64,000 bases of DNA from Agaribacter marinus (GTDB taxonomy: Bacteria > Pseudomonadota > Gammaproteobacteria > Enterobacterales > Alteromonadaceae). Location: the NCBI RefSeq assembly GCF_030160655.1, contig NZ_BSOT01000005.1, forward strand, positions 1,879,546 to 1,943,545, read 5' to 3'. Below, one piece after another: positions 9,866-19,551 of the stretch. Every line of letters starts with the position of its first letter. Position 1 is the first letter of the stretch. The position numbers were made by a program, and so were the translations under genes. The notes below the pieces were generated by a model that saw nothing but the letters and a program-made list of their open reading frames with translations, searched no databases and had not been told where the DNA came from.

Positions 9866-9944
9866 GCGCTTGCTCTTAAGAATTTTTATAAAGTGAGTAT
9901 AATTGCCAGCCATAAAGGTGCAATCGGTTTTTCACAAAATAATA

Positions 9945-10793
9945 ATGAACGTAGATTACAAAATAAATATAAAAGCAGACGTAACAAGCGCGCTCTCTGA
10001 AGACCTTGGTGGGTCTGTAGCCCTTGAAAATGATATTACTGCACAACTAGTTGATGACAACGCCATTGTGACTGCGGTAATTATTGCCCGTGAACAAGGT
10101 ATTGTTTGTGGCATTGATTGGGCAAGTGAAGCCTTTATTCAACTAGACCCAACTATACAGCTTAATTGGCAAGTGAAGGATGGCGATCTGGTAAAAGAGA
10201 ACCAAACATTGGTAAGTATTAAAGGCAATGGACAAGCAATATTAACGGGGGAACGCACTGCGTTAAATTTTTTACAGACACTCAGTGGCACAGCAACAAC
10301 AACCTACCAATACGTAAAACTATTAGGTAGCAGTAAAACTCGTTTGCTTGATACACGAAAAACTCTCCCTAATTTGCGCTTAGCGCAAAAATACGCGGTA
10401 AAATGTGGCGGTGGACAAAACCATAGAATTGGCTTGTTCGACGCCTTCCTCATAAAAGAAAACCACATCAGTGCTTGCGGTAGTATAAAGGCAGCAATAA
10501 ATAAAGCGCGCTCAATGCAGGCAGATAAGCCGATTGAAGTAGAGGTTGAAAACTTAAATGAGCTTCAACAAGCGATTGATGCGAAAGCAGACATTGTTAT
10601 GCTCGATAATTTCAACACAAAACAGATCCTAGCGGCAGTAGAGCTCAACAAACAAGCCTGTAAACTTGAAGTCTCTGGCAATATAACTGACGCTAGACTT
10701 CAAGAATTAGCAAATTTAGGCGTAGATTTTGTGTCTTCTGGCGCATTGACCAAACATGTCCATGCATTAGACCTGTCTTTACTTATTAAATAA
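9945..10793 (+). CDS. nadC: Quinolinate phosphoribosyltransferase
   Basis: Converts quinolinate and PRPP to nicotinate mononucleotide, CO2 and pyrophosphate in de novo NAD synthesis. Family motifs are ERTALNFLQTLSG, LLDTRKTLPNLR, KYAVKCGGGQNHRIGL, DAFLIKENHI, IEVEVENLNEL, IVMLDNF and VSSGALTKHV. I start at ATG 9945 (282 residues, MNVDYKINIKAD) because alignment to known NadC begins here. A longer TTG start at 9903 would run into the ampE leader. No strong Shine-Dalgarno is visible. It is divergent from ampE across about 80 bp, which must hold both promoters. Confidence 0.96.
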   Translation: MNVDYKINIKADVTSALSEDLGGSVALENDITAQLVDDNAIVTAVIIAREQGIVCGIDWASEAFIQLDPTIQLNWQVKDGDLVKENQTLVSIKGNGQAILTGERTALNFLQTLSGTATTTYQYVKLLGSSKTRLLDTRKTLPNLRLAQKYAVKCGGGQNHRIGLFDAFLIKENHISACGSIKAAINKARSMQADKPIEVEVENLNELQQAIDAKADIVMLDNFNTKQILAAVELNKQACKLEVSGNITDARLQELANLGVDFVSSGALTKHVHALDLSLLIK

Positions 10794-10917
10794 TTTCAAT
10801 AAGTTAAAAAAATAAAATCCAACACTTTAGCTATTCTCGGTGTCAAAACCAACACTTAGGTATGCCCCTACATACTTCACAGTGAGGTCGTCAGATCTAT
10901 ACTGCTTACCAAGTTGA

Positions 10918-10945
10918 GAGAGACAACACACACATTACGTCTCTC
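10918..10945 (+). promoter_or_regulatory. Inverted repeat in pilA upstream region
   Basis: GAGAGAC (10918-10924) and GTCTCTC (10939-10945) form a 7-bp stem with a 14-nt loop, about 55 nt before the pilA ATG. It may be a leader hairpin or a protein site. I could not find the sigma-54 promoter (TGGCAC-N5-TTGC) often seen upstream of pilA in the 200 bp between nadC and pilA. Confidence 0.35.
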
Positions 10946-11000
10946 CCAATTCATTTAACTTGTAACTGTGAACGCGTATCAGCGCAAAGAGGAATCTATC

Positions 11001-11426
11001 ATGTCTAACGTTAACCAACAAAAAGGTTTTACCCTAATCGAATTGATGATCGTTGTTGCGATCATCGGTATTCTAGCCGCGATTGCTTTACCGGCTTATC
11101 AAACATATACAAACAAAGCGAGAATGACAGAAGTTGTAAACGCAACGGCATCTGCAAAATCTGCTGTTGAAGTTTGTGCGCAAGTAAATAATGGCGTAGC
11201 AAACTGCGAGGCTGACAACAATGGCGTGCCTTCTGACATCCCAGTGACAGATCCACTTCCTGGTGTAGCGACTGCAGCAAACGGCATTATAACGGCCACT
11301 GCATCTAACGACTCTAACTTAGAAAACGCCGCTGGGACTGCCAATGCCACGATTACGATGACACCTGACTTTAATAATGGCCAAGTAACTTGGCTTACTG
11401 TATGTGACCCAACAGAGTTCTGCTAA
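11001..11426 (+). CDS. pilA: Type IV major pilin, class IVa
   Basis: A 141-residue prepilin. The short leader MSNVNQQKG is followed by [20 protein letters not shown], so PilD should cut after G9 and methylate F10. E14 (E5 of the mature pilin) is present. The globular part has a C-terminal pair CDPTEFC and another pair around [12 protein letters not shown], giving likely disulfides. ATG 11001 is preceded by AAAGAGGA at the right spacing; an in-frame upstream start at 10968 lacks support. It lies downstream of nadC and is followed by its own terminator, as expected for a highly expressed pilin. Unlike the canonical order, the next gene is pilC, not pilB. Confidence 0.95.
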   Translation: MSNVNQQKGFTLIELMIVVAIIGILAAIALPAYQTYTNKARMTEVVNATASAKSAVEVCAQVNNGVANCEADNNGVPSDIPVTDPLPGVATAANGIITATASNDSNLENAAGTANATITMTPDFNNGQVTWLTVCDPTEFC

Positions 11427-11450
11427 TACATTAGTTTAAATACTTATTTT

Positions 11451-11473
11451 AAAGCCCAGCTAGTCTGGGCTTT
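11451..11473 (+). terminator. Terminator or attenuator after pilA
   Basis: A perfect 9-bp stem AAAGCCCAG / CTGGGCTTT with loop CTAGT, starting 24 nt after the pilA stop. The downstream T-run is broken (TTTACTCTTT), so some read-through into pilC is likely. Confidence 0.8.
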
Positions 11474-11510
11474 ACTCTTTAAATAGTTGTTTGTTCTGAG
11501 GTACGAAAAG

Positions 11511-12719
11511 ATGGCAAAAGCTCTAGAGATATATACATACAGCGGCGCAGATCGAAAAGGCGCAAGCAGAAGTGGAGAAATCTCTGCCAGCAACCTAACT
11601 GAAGCGAAAAGCCTCCTTCGCCGAAAAGGTATTTCAGCAACTAAAGTACGCAAACAAGCAAAACCACTATTTACTAAAAAAGAAAAGATTAAAGCAGCGG
11701 ATATCTGCGTTGTGTCTCGGCAAATTGCGACAATGCTGGGTGCTGGCGTAACGTTAATTCAAAGCTTAGAAATGATTGGCCAAGGCCATGCAAATGGCAG
11801 TGTTCGCAAACTAATGGCAGAAATCACTGAAGAAGTAAAAGCAGGTAACCCCTTATCAAGTGCACTTCGCAAACATCCACTGTATTTTGATGACTTATAT
11901 TGCGATTTAGTTGAAACAGGTGAACAATCAGGCGCCTTAGAAACCATATATGACAGAATTGCGCTCTATAAAGAAAAAGCTGAAGCACTAAAATCAAAAA
12001 TCAAAAAAGCAATGTTTTATCCCATTGCCGTTTTGGTAGTTGCTTTTATTGTTACAACCATCTTGCTCGTCTTTGTTGTACCACAATTTGAAGAGATTTT
12101 CGCAGGATTTGGCGCGGAACTGCCTGCGTTTACACAAATGGTATTGGCACTGTCCAATTTTGTGCAAAACTATGGCGTGTTTATTCTTGCTGGCATGATC
12201 GGCGCCGGTATTGCATTTGTTCGCGCGCACCGGAAATCACAAAAACTTCGCGACACGGTTGACAAAAATATTCTAAGAATACCGGTGATTGGTGAGATTT
12301 TGAAAAAAGCATCGATTGCGAGGTTTGCAAGAACATTGTCCACAACATTTGCCGCAGGTGTACCTCTCATTGGTGCGCTTGACTCTGCCGCCGGAGCCTC
12401 AGGCAATGCTGTATTTAGAGACGCAATTTTATTTATTCGAAAAGAAGTCGCAGGCGGCACACAAATGAACACGGCGATGCGAGCCACTGGCGTTTTTCCT
12501 GATATGGTAACGCAAATGATAGCCATTGGTGAGGAGTCAGGTGCCGTTGACGACATGCTAGCTAAAATCGCGACCATTTATGAAGCTGAGGTTGACGATA
12601 TGGTAGATGGCCTAACCAGTCTACTAGAACCGCTCATTATGGCCGTGCTTGGCGTTGTTATTGGTGGATTGATCATCGCCATGTACTTACCTATCTTCCA
12701 GATGGGCGCGATTGTTTAA
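11511..12719 (+). CDS. pilC: Type IV pilus inner membrane platform protein
   Basis: A 402-residue polytopic platform protein that couples the assembly ATPases to pilin insertion. It has two copies of the type II secretion F domain. The first includes RQIATMLGAGVTLIQSLEMIG and the VETGEQSGALE motif. The second includes FARTLSTTFAAGVPLIGALD and IAIGEESGAVDDML. Membrane segments are near 165-190, 215-235 and at the C-terminus. ATG 11511 is preceded by GAGG; an in-frame TTG at 11487 is less likely. The expected partner ATPase gene pilB is not next to it. A strong terminator follows. Confidence 0.95.
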   Translation: MAKALEIYTYSGADRKGASRSGEISASNLTEAKSLLRRKGISATKVRKQAKPLFTKKEKIKAADICVVSRQIATMLGAGVTLIQSLEMIGQGHANGSVRKLMAEITEEVKAGNPLSSALRKHPLYFDDLYCDLVETGEQSGALETIYDRIALYKEKAEALKSKIKKAMFYPIAVLVVAFIVTTILLVFVVPQFEEIFAGFGAELPAFTQMVLALSNFVQNYGVFILAGMIGAGIAFVRAHRKSQKLRDTVDKNILRIPVIGEILKKASIARFARTLSTTFAAGVPLIGALDSAAGASGNAVFRDAILFIRKEVAGGTQMNTAMRATGVFPDMVTQMIAIGEESGAVDDMLAKIATIYEAEVDDMVDGLTSLLEPLIMAVLGVVIGGLIIAMYLPIFQMGAIV

Positions 12720-12780
12720 TTAACACGAATTCTGGACAAATAATTCAATACCATATTTGGCTTATGTCAATTTTTCTATT

Positions 12781-12806
12781 AGGCTTGGCAATCTGCTAAG
12801 CCTTTT
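12781..12806 (+). terminator. Rho-independent terminator after pilC
   Basis: AGGCTTGGCA (12781-12790) pairs with TGCTAAGCCT (12794-12803) with one mismatch and an ATC loop, followed by TTTTT. It separates pilC from pilD, so pilD-coaE probably has its own promoter. Confidence 0.85.
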
Positions 12807-12847
12807 TAGGTTTAAACACAAGATTATCTCTTAGGAACAAGCCAGTC

Positions 12848-13720
12848 ATGACAGACATTTTCGATTTGATGGCAACATCAAGTACGGCATTTATATCAAT
12901 CACATTTGTCGTCAGTTTGTTGGTCGGTAGCTTTTTGAACGTTGTTATTTATCGACTCCCCGTAATGATGAAAAGAGACTGGGAAGATGAACTTTTTTAC
13001 CATCAACATCCCGATAAGCCCCTGCCAAAACGCGATACATTCAACTTAGTAAAACCAGATTCAACTTGCCCCAAATGCGGACATAAAATTCGAGCATGGG
13101 AGAACATTCCTGTCATTAGTTGGTTATTTTTAAAGGCAAAGTGCAGTCAATGCGACACCTCAATATCAGCGAGGTATCCGGCAATCGAATTGCTTACGGC
13201 AATTTTATCCGCCATCGCCGCGTGGCAGCTAGGCTATACACCGATTGGCTTAGCCTTTGTTGTCGGGGTGTGGTTATTGGTCGCGATGACCTTTATTGAT
13301 TTAGATGAAATGTTGCTGCCCGATACACTTACGTTATCACTTTTATGGCTTGGCCTACTGATACACGCGTTGTTTTTGCCTGAAGCGCTAAAAGACGCGG
13401 TGTTAGGAGGTATATTTGGTTACTTGAGCCTATTTACGGTTTATTGGGGATTTAAGCTCATCACCGGAAAAGAAGGCATGGGATATGGCGATTTCAAATT
13501 ACTCGCTGCACTGGGTGTATGGGTTGGGTGGCAACATCTACCTATCATCATATTACTATCTTCTGTGGTCGGCGCTATCGTTGGCATCACGCTTATGTTA
13601 AAACAGAATAAGGATGGCAATTTAGCTATCCCGTTTGGCCCTTATCTTGCGGCGGCAGGCTATCTTACTGTCTTATTTGGCGATATCATTGCTACATCGT
13701 ATTTGGATATGTTGTTGTAA
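12848..13720 (+). CDS. pilD: Prepilin peptidase and N-methyltransferase
   Basis: A 290-residue membrane aspartic protease that removes the pilin leader and methylates the new N-terminal Phe. The N-terminal membrane segment is followed by the conserved GSFLNVVIYRLP. The cytoplasmic domain carries a zinc-type tetracysteine: C74, C77, C99 and C102. Catalytic aspartates are D151 (FIDLDEMLLPD) and D215 in GYGD. It serves the upstream pilA and any type II secretion pseudopilins. The start has AGGAAC upstream. The stop is followed 3 nt later by the coaE ATG, so the two are one unit. Confidence 0.96.
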   Translation: MTDIFDLMATSSTAFISITFVVSLLVGSFLNVVIYRLPVMMKRDWEDELFYHQHPDKPLPKRDTFNLVKPDSTCPKCGHKIRAWENIPVISWLFLKAKCSQCDTSISARYPAIELLTAILSAIAAWQLGYTPIGLAFVVGVWLLVAMTFIDLDEMLLPDTLTLSLLWLGLLIHALFLPEALKDAVLGGIFGYLSLFTVYWGFKLITGKEGMGYGDFKLLAALGVWVGWQHLPIIILLSSVVGAIVGITLMLKQNKDGNLAIPFGPYLAAAGYLTVLFGDIIATSYLDMLL

Positions 13721-13723
13721 TGA

Positions 13724-14329
13724 ATGAGCGAATTTATTGTCGGCCTAACAGGCGGTATCGCTAGCGGTAAAACCACTGTAAGCGACCACTTTGGCGCACT
13801 TGGCGTTAACATCATTGATGCTGACATTATCGCGAGGCAAGTAGTAGCAGTTGGCACTCCAACCTTAAAGGCCATTCAAGACCATTTTGGGAATCAGGCT
13901 ATTTTAGACAATGGCCAATTAAACAGAGAATGGCTTCGAAACACTATCTTTGCCCACAATGAGTCAAAACAGTGGCTAAATGAACTCATGCATCCAATAA
14001 TTAGAGAAGAAATGTTGCTTCAATGTCAACAAGCAAGCTCTATTTACTGTATCCTCTCGGTGCCATTACTTATTGAAAATAAATTAAACGCATTAGTTGA
14101 TCGCATATTAGTCGTCGACGTTGATCCAAAGGTTCAATTAGCGCGAGCAATGATAAGAGACGGTAGTCAACAATCGATTATTGAAGGCATTATTCATAGT
14201 CAATGCGATCGGCAAACGAGACTTGCAGCCGCGCATAATGTTATTGATAATAGTAAAGGGCTACACCAACTCAACTCGCAAATCGCTAAGTTACATGAGC
14301 AATATATACAACTTGCTCGACGTAGTTAG
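13724..14329 (+). CDS. coaE: Dephospho-CoA kinase
   Basis: Catalyses the last step of coenzyme A synthesis, phosphorylation of the 3'-hydroxyl of dephospho-CoA. At 201 residues it has the usual length. The P-loop is GLTGGIASGKTT at residues 7-18. The family motifs DADIIARQVV and SVPLLIEN follow, and a late IDNSKGL matches the conserved end. It is tightly coupled to pilD, an order conserved across gammaproteobacteria. Confidence 0.97.
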   Translation: MSEFIVGLTGGIASGKTTVSDHFGALGVNIIDADIIARQVVAVGTPTLKAIQDHFGNQAILDNGQLNREWLRNTIFAHNESKQWLNELMHPIIREEMLLQCQQASSIYCILSVPLLIENKLNALVDRILVVDVDPKVQLARAMIRDGSQQSIIEGIIHSQCDRQTRLAAAHNVIDNSKGLHQLNSQIAKLHEQYIQLARRS

Positions 14330-14371
14330 TACAAAGATAATAATTATTAAAAGAATATTAGGGAGAATTAG

Positions 14372-15124
14372 ATGACGGTCGCTTTATACGAATTCCCACT
14401 TTGCGAGAAAGTGAGAAATTACTTGCGACTAGAGCAGTTGTTCTTGCAACTCCACGAAGCGAGCGAACCAGAAAGTAGCTTTCAAGCACTTCAATTTTTT
14501 GAGTTATTATTTGATTTAATCGAACTTGTAGAACGTCTTGATTTACGCGTTGATTTTATTAGAGACATTGACAGCCAAGAAAAAAACCTTATCCATTGGT
14601 CACAACACCCTGAAATTGATAGTGGTGCATTGGACCAAACCTTATTGCAACTAAAAAATTTGTTGACCCAAATAAAATTAACTAAAAAACTTGGGGCTAG
14701 CATAAAAGAAGAACGATTTTTATCTAGCATCCGTCAGCGTTTTGCTATTCCTGGCGGCGCAACGAGTTTTGATCTTCCAAGTTTATTTTGTTGGATAAAG
14801 CAAAATAGTGAAACTAAACAAACCGATATTCAGCGATGGATAAAGCACCTTAGCTTGGTCAATGACAGCATAAAGATCATTATGGCGTTTTTACGCGAGC
14901 GAGGTCGCTTCCATCAAGTAGTAGGCAAAAATGGCTTCTACCAAGGCAATGTTGAAGACAAGGTAGAACTAGTTCGGGTTAAATGCAGCAACGATCATGC
15001 ATACTACCCAGTATTGAGCGGAAATACATACAGATACGGTATCAAGTTCATGCAGTTACGCCCGACAGAAGGCAGTACGGGCGCTATTGCTGAAGACATA
15101 TCGTTCGAAATAGCTAGGTGCTAA
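14372..15124 (+). CDS. zapD: Cell division protein ZapD
   Basis: A 250-residue cytoplasmic FtsZ-binding protein that bundles Z-ring filaments. The N-terminus [19 protein letters not shown] is diagnostic. The mostly helical first half is followed by a beta region ([11 protein letters not shown], then [16 protein letters not shown]). It sits in the conserved coaE-zapD-yacG string. Its partner FtsZ is encoded about 7 kb away in the same window, on the opposite strand. GGGAG precedes the ATG. Confidence 0.95.
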   Translation: MTVALYEFPLCEKVRNYLRLEQLFLQLHEASEPESSFQALQFFELLFDLIELVERLDLRVDFIRDIDSQEKNLIHWSQHPEIDSGALDQTLLQLKNLLTQIKLTKKLGASIKEERFLSSIRQRFAIPGGATSFDLPSLFCWIKQNSETKQTDIQRWIKHLSLVNDSIKIIMAFLRERGRFHQVVGKNGFYQGNVEDKVELVRVKCSNDHAYYPVLSGNTYRYGIKFMQLRPTEGSTGAIAEDISFEIARC

Positions 15125-15131
15125 TAAATTT

Positions 15132-15368
15132 ATGACGACAAAAGTAAAATGTCCCACGTGCAGCAAAAATGTCATTTGGTCATCTGACAGTATTTATCGC
15201 CCTTTTTGTTCTAAGCGCTGTCAATTGATTGATTTAGGGCAATGGGCAAACGAAGAAAATCGTTTAGCGACTGAAACTGACATCACTGATCAAACTAGTC
15301 AAGATATAGACATTGAAGAAATAGAAGCAATGCTTGCTGAGCAACAAGAAGACTTTTTTAAATCATGA
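15132..15368 (+). CDS. yacG: DNA gyrase inhibitor YacG
   Basis: A 78-residue zinc protein. The zinc ligands are C7, C10, C26 and C30 (CPTC, then FCSKRC), followed by the typical [11 protein letters not shown]. In E. coli YacG binds GyrB and blocks DNA binding. The C-terminus is acidic. It lies 7 nt after zapD, and its stop overlaps the next ATG by 4 nt. Confidence 0.93.
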   Translation: MTTKVKCPTCSKNVIWSSDSIYRPFCSKRCQLIDLGQWANEENRLATETDITDQTSQDIDIEEIEAMLAEQQEDFFKS

Positions 15369-16264
15369 GCAATATATCCACAGTTAATAAAATCCTGGTC
15401 TCAGGCGGTACCCACGGAAATGAATTGTCAGGTGTACAGGCCGTTAAATATTGGCAGAATAATAACGAAGAATTACGTAAACACTGTCCATCTGCGTTAG
15501 TTGACCTAGCACTTATCAATGAAAAGGCAATTGAAAAACGGATGCGTTATGTTGACGAAGATCTCAATCGGCAATTTACCTTTGAACGTTTAGCTAAAAA
15601 CGGCGGTGCTGAGCATAATGCACTTAACCATGAACAGCAATTAGCTCAATCGATAAATACAACTTACGGGCCAAAGCACGACCCAAAATATGATTTGGTT
15701 ATCGATATTCACAATACAACAAGTAATATGGGGCCATCTGTTATTCTATTGTCCTCTGACAATTTCCACATTCAAATCGCGAGATTTATTAAACAGTCGA
15801 TGCCTGAAGCCGTCATCCTAGTCGAAGACCAAATTGACTATCAGGCTCACCCTTACTTTTGTACCATAGGAAAACGAGGCGTAATGTTAGAGCTTGGTCC
15901 ACAGGCCCATGGCACATTAAAAGCAGCGCTTTTCTTACAAACAAAACAACTCACCGAAATCATTCTTAGATTCATTCAAACTTGGAATACCAAAGCACTC
16001 GAACCAATGCCTGAAACTACCGGATTCCGTCTTGATAAAGAAGTCCCCTATCCGACACGCAATGGCCTAAAGTCTGCAATGATCCATCCGTCCATTGATG
16101 GTGAGGATTTTAACGCACTAGCCACTGGTAGCCCTTGTTTTTTGGGCTTTGACGGCAATGATATACATTGGGAAGAAGATACAACCTATCCCCACTTTAT
16201 TGGTGAGGCTGCATATCATCACTTAGACATTGCGTTTGCGACAGCCAAAAAGATTGATATTTAA
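15365..16264 (+). CDS. Aspartoacylase-like zinc carboxypeptidase (AstE/AspA family)
   Basis: A 299-residue member of the M14 AstE/AspA group. The zinc-binding GGTHGNE gives H17 and E20. DLNRQF at 66-71 holds the substrate-binding N-R pair. DIHNTTSN gives the third ligand H116, and LELGPQAHG carries the probable catalytic Glu. Family members remove acyl groups from N-acylated amino acids; the DLNRQF and DIHNTTSN wording is closer to aspartoacylase (N-acetylaspartate to aspartate and acetate) than to AstE. It overlaps yacG by ATGA, so it is translated with the coaE-zapD-yacG unit, where such a gene is not standard. The substrate is inferred. Confidence 0.8.
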   Translation: MSNISTVNKILVSGGTHGNELSGVQAVKYWQNNNEELRKHCPSALVDLALINEKAIEKRMRYVDEDLNRQFTFERLAKNGGAEHNALNHEQQLAQSINTTYGPKHDPKYDLVIDIHNTTSNMGPSVILLSSDNFHIQIARFIKQSMPEAVILVEDQIDYQAHPYFCTIGKRGVMLELGPQAHGTLKAALFLQTKQLTEIILRFIQTWNTKALEPMPETTGFRLDKEVPYPTRNGLKSAMIHPSIDGEDFNALATGSPCFLGFDGNDIHWEEDTTYPHFIGEAAYHHLDIAFATAKKIDI

Positions 16265-16292
16265 AGGTTTGATGAACAAATAGATTAAATGC

Positions 16293-16697
16293 TTAATTAG
16301 ACTGCAAATGAGAAATTATCGCGGCATTCGCTTCAGGAAACTCCAAACTGGACAAGGTTGGTAGGTTGACCCACTTAGCTTCTTGACCTTCATTGCCAGT
16401 CGCTTCACCTTTAAAAGCGTCGACAGTGAAGATATATAAGTTTACGTGTTTATCTGGGTATTTATGATTTATTTCAAACTCGAGGACTGGATCGCCTTGA
16501 ACGTCAATGCCGACTTCTTCTTTAAGTTCTCTTTTTAGTGCTTCCCTTGGCGTTTCCCCAGTATCGACTTTACCCCCTGGAAACTCCCATTTGTTACCTT
16601 GGTGCTGATGAGCTGCGCGGCGACAAACAAAATATTTATCGCCATCCATTGAGTCACGCTTAATAATAATGCCAACGGCAACGTTCACTACTTTCAA
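16293..16697 (-). CDS. mutT: Nudix hydrolase MutT (8-oxo-dGTP pyrophosphatase)
   Basis: A 134-residue protein with a complete Nudix box, GGKVDTGETPREALKRELKE then EVGI, at about residues 39-62. MutT cleans oxidised dGTP from the nucleotide pool and so prevents A:T to C:G transversions. The start (VVNVAVGIIIKRDS) and the WEFPGGKV segment match the MutT subgroup. It is 17 bp downstream of secA, the usual gammaproteobacterial order. It converges on the aspartoacylase-like gene with only 28 bp between stops and no clear terminator. Confidence 0.92.
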   Translation of the reverse strand: MKVVNVAVGIIIKRDSMDGDKYFVCRRAAHQHQGNKWEFPGGKVDTGETPREALKRELKEEVGIDVQGDPVLEFEINHKYPDKHVNLYIFTVDAFKGEATGNEGQEAKWVNLPTLSSLEFPEANAAIISHLQSN

Positions 16698-16714
16698 AGC
16701 TAAACCTACTAAAC

Positions 16715-19420
16715 CTAACTAAGCTTACCGTGGCACTGTTTATATTTTTTACCCGAACCGCAAGGACAAGGGTCATTTCTTCCTACTTTAGGGCCCTGCC
16801 TACTTACCGTTTTGGCTTTACTTTGCTCTTGGGCGCCGACTGGCGTAGCGCTTTTATGCTCTGCAATTTGCTCAGCTTCAGCTCTTCTGCGCTGCGCTTC
16901 TACGCGCTCCACATCAGACTCTTCCTTGACTTGCACGCGGCTGAGAATACTAATCACATCGACTTTAAGGTTGTCCAGCATTTCTGAGAATAATTCAAAT
17001 GACTCTCTTTTATATTCTTGTTTTGGATTCTTTTGCGCATATGAACGTAAGTTAATGCCTTGTCGTAAGAAGTCCATCGCCGCTAAATGCTCTTTCCAAT
17101 GCTGATCCAATGATTGAAGCATGATTGCCTTCTCAAACTGACGAACAACTTGGTCGCCAACAGCTTCTTCTTTCGCTTTATAAGCATTCTCAGCTTCTGC
17201 TAATACAAACTCTCTTATTTTCTCTTCATATAGTTTGTCATCATCATCTAGCATCTTTTGAATCGGCAAGTCTAGCGAGAAATCACTCTTTAGTCTTTCC
17301 TCTAAACCAGTTACATCCCACATCTCTTCTAAAGATTGTGGAGGAATGTACTGATCAATCACACCATTAATGACGTCTACGCGAATATTTGCGACAGTAT
17401 CAGCTACATCACCTTCATCTAACAATTCATTACGTTGTTCATAAATGACACGACGCTGGTCGTTTGCCACATCATCATATTCAAGTAGGGCTTTACGCAT
17501 ATCGAAATTACGGCCTTCAACCTTGCGCTGTGCATTTTCGATAGCTCTCGATACCCATGGGTGTTCAATTGACTCGCCACGCTCCATACCAAGGCGTTTC
17601 ATCATATTACCCATTTTTTCAGATGCAAATATACGCATCAACGGGTCTTCTAACGACAGATAAAAACGCGATGATCCGGCATCTCCCTGACGACCCGAGC
17701 GCCCTCTAAGTTGATTATCAATACGACGTGATTCATGACGCTCAGTACCAATAATATGTAAACCGCCAGAGGCAAGTACAGCATCATGGCGTTTTTCCCA
17801 TTCCGCTTTTACCTGCTCGAGCTTTTCGTCGCTCGGCGACTTCAACTTATCAATTTCGGATTGCAGATTGCCACCTAACACAATATCTGTTCCACGCCCA
17901 GCCATATTCGTTGCAATGGTTACAGCACCAGGTAGGCCTGCTTCGGCGACAATATCAGCTTCCTGTGAGTGAAATTTTGCATTTAATACTTGGTGTTTAA
18001 TTTTCTCTTTCTTCAAGATAGAAGAGAGTAATTCAGAATTTTCGATGGAGATCGTACCGACTAACGAGGGCTGCCCGCGTTCAACACAGGCCTTAATATC
18101 CGTAACAATCGCTTCATACTTTTCTTCAGCAGTAAGATAAATTTTATCTGCCATGTCGTTTCTAACCATCGGGCGGTTAGTCGGCACAACAACGGTTTCT
18201 AAGCCGTAAATATGATTAAATTCAAATGCTTCGGTATCAGCTGTTCCTGTCATACCTGCAAGTTTTTCGTATATCCGGAAATAGTTTTGGAAAGTAATCG
18301 ATGCAAGCGTTTGGTTTTCATTGTTAATCTTGACGCCTTCTTTAGCTTCTATCGCTTGGTGAAGCCCTTCAGACCAACGACGCCCTTCCATCGTTCGACC
18401 AGTATGCTCATCAACAATAACGATATCGTCGCCTTTGACAATGTAATCTACATCTTTCTCAAATAGCTTGTGCGCACGAAGTGCCGCATTAACATGATGA
18501 AGTAGCGGAATATTTGCTGCGGAAAACAAGGATGTACCTTCGTCAAGAAGACCTTCTTTTGCTAACAGTTCCTCAACAAACTCTTGACCATTTTCAGTCA
18601 AGTGAACCTGTTTTGCTTTTTCATCTACGGTAAAGTGACCATCACCACGTTGGCCTTCTTCATCCTCTTTTTCCTGCACGGTAAGGTTTGGAATAATAAC
18701 GTTAATACGTTTGTACAGTTCCGAACTATCTTCGGCAGCACCCGATATAATAAGCGGTGTACGTGCTTCATCAATTAAGATTGAATCTACTTCATCTACT
18801 ACAGCATAATGGAGTGGCTGTTGAACCCTCTCAGCAGGGCTAAACGCCATATTGTCCCGTAGATAATCAAAACCAAACTCATTGTTTGTACCGTAAGTGA
18901 TATCACAAGCATATGCTTGCTTTTTATCATTTTGATTCATACCGGGAATATTACACCCAACGGTCATGCCCAAAAATTCAAATAGGTCTCTTGCCCAGTC
19001 AGCGTCACGTTTCGCCAAGTAATCATTTACTGTAACAACGTGAACTCCTTTACCTGAAAGTGCATTCACATATGTAGGTAAAGTCGCGGTAAGGGTTTTA
19101 CCTTCACCTGTGCGCATTTCGGATATTTTGCCTTGATGTAATACAATACCACCCAGCATTTGTACATCAAAATGCCGCATACCATAAACGCGTTTACTGG
19201 CCTCTCGAACTACCGCAAAGGCTTCGGGTAAAAGTGAGTCTACAGACGCACCGTCAACCATTTTTTGCTTGAACTCAGCGGTTTTTGCTTTTAGTTCTTC
19301 ATCGCTAAGTTTCTCAAAAACCGTTTCAAACTCATTGATTTGATTAACAGTCTTGCGTAATTTCTTAAGTAAGCGATCATTTCGCGTACCAAAAACCTTT
19401 TTAAAAATACTTCCAAACAT
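16715..19420 (-). CDS. secA: Protein translocase ATPase SecA
   Basis: The motor ATPase that drives preproteins through SecYEG. The 901 residues are full length. Walker A is MRTGEGKT at 102-109. The DEAD-type Walker B region is [19 protein letters not shown], and the helicase motifs [15 protein letters not shown] and [20 protein letters not shown] are intact. The C-terminal zinc tail [17 protein letters not shown] binds SecB and phospholipid. No secM-like arrest gene lies upstream; an M23 peptidase gene occupies that place. Confidence 0.98.
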   Translation of the reverse strand: MFGSIFKKVFGTRNDRLLKKLRKTVNQINEFETVFEKLSDEELKAKTAEFKQKMVDGASVDSLLPEAFAVVREASKRVYGMRHFDVQMLGGIVLHQGKISEMRTGEGKTLTATLPTYVNALSGKGVHVVTVNDYLAKRDADWARDLFEFLGMTVGCNIPGMNQNDKKQAYACDITYGTNNEFGFDYLRDNMAFSPAERVQQPLHYAVVDEVDSILIDEARTPLIISGAAEDSSELYKRINVIIPNLTVQEKEDEEGQRGDGHFTVDEKAKQVHLTENGQEFVEELLAKEGLLDEGTSLFSAANIPLLHHVNAALRAHKLFEKDVDYIVKGDDIVIVDEHTGRTMEGRRWSEGLHQAIEAKEGVKINNENQTLASITFQNYFRIYEKLAGMTGTADTEAFEFNHIYGLETVVVPTNRPMVRNDMADKIYLTAEEKYEAIVTDIKACVERGQPSLVGTISIENSELLSSILKKEKIKHQVLNAKFHSQEADIVAEAGLPGAVTIATNMAGRGTDIVLGGNLQSEIDKLKSPSDEKLEQVKAEWEKRHDAVLASGGLHIIGTERHESRRIDNQLRGRSGRQGDAGSSRFYLSLEDPLMRIFASEKMGNMMKRLGMERGESIEHPWVSRAIENAQRKVEGRNFDMRKALLEYDDVANDQRRVIYEQRNELLDEGDVADTVANIRVDVINGVIDQYIPPQSLEEMWDVTGLEERLKSDFSLDLPIQKMLDDDDKLYEEKIREFVLAEAENAYKAKEEAVGDQVVRQFEKAIMLQSLDQHWKEHLAAMDFLRQGINLRSYAQKNPKQEYKRESFELFSEMLDNLKVDVISILSRVQVKEESDVERVEAQRRRAEAEQIAEHKSATPVGAQEQSKAKTVSRQGPKVGRNDPCPCGSGKKYKQCHGKLS

Positions 19421-19551
19421 GCTGAGGAGTTATCCGGATTCGATTGACATTAAAAACGCGCCATAATAGCACTGATGTGGCAGTTATGACCAGTATTGAG
19501 AGAGAATTATTATGGGTAGTAGAATAGTGCTACGCCACCTACAAAGTTTGC

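Noticed and set aside
9903-9945. TTG start for nadC and ATG start at 9913 for ampE
   Set aside because: They would make divergent genes overlap and add unconserved residues; the GTG at 9865 and ATG at 9945 fit the families.
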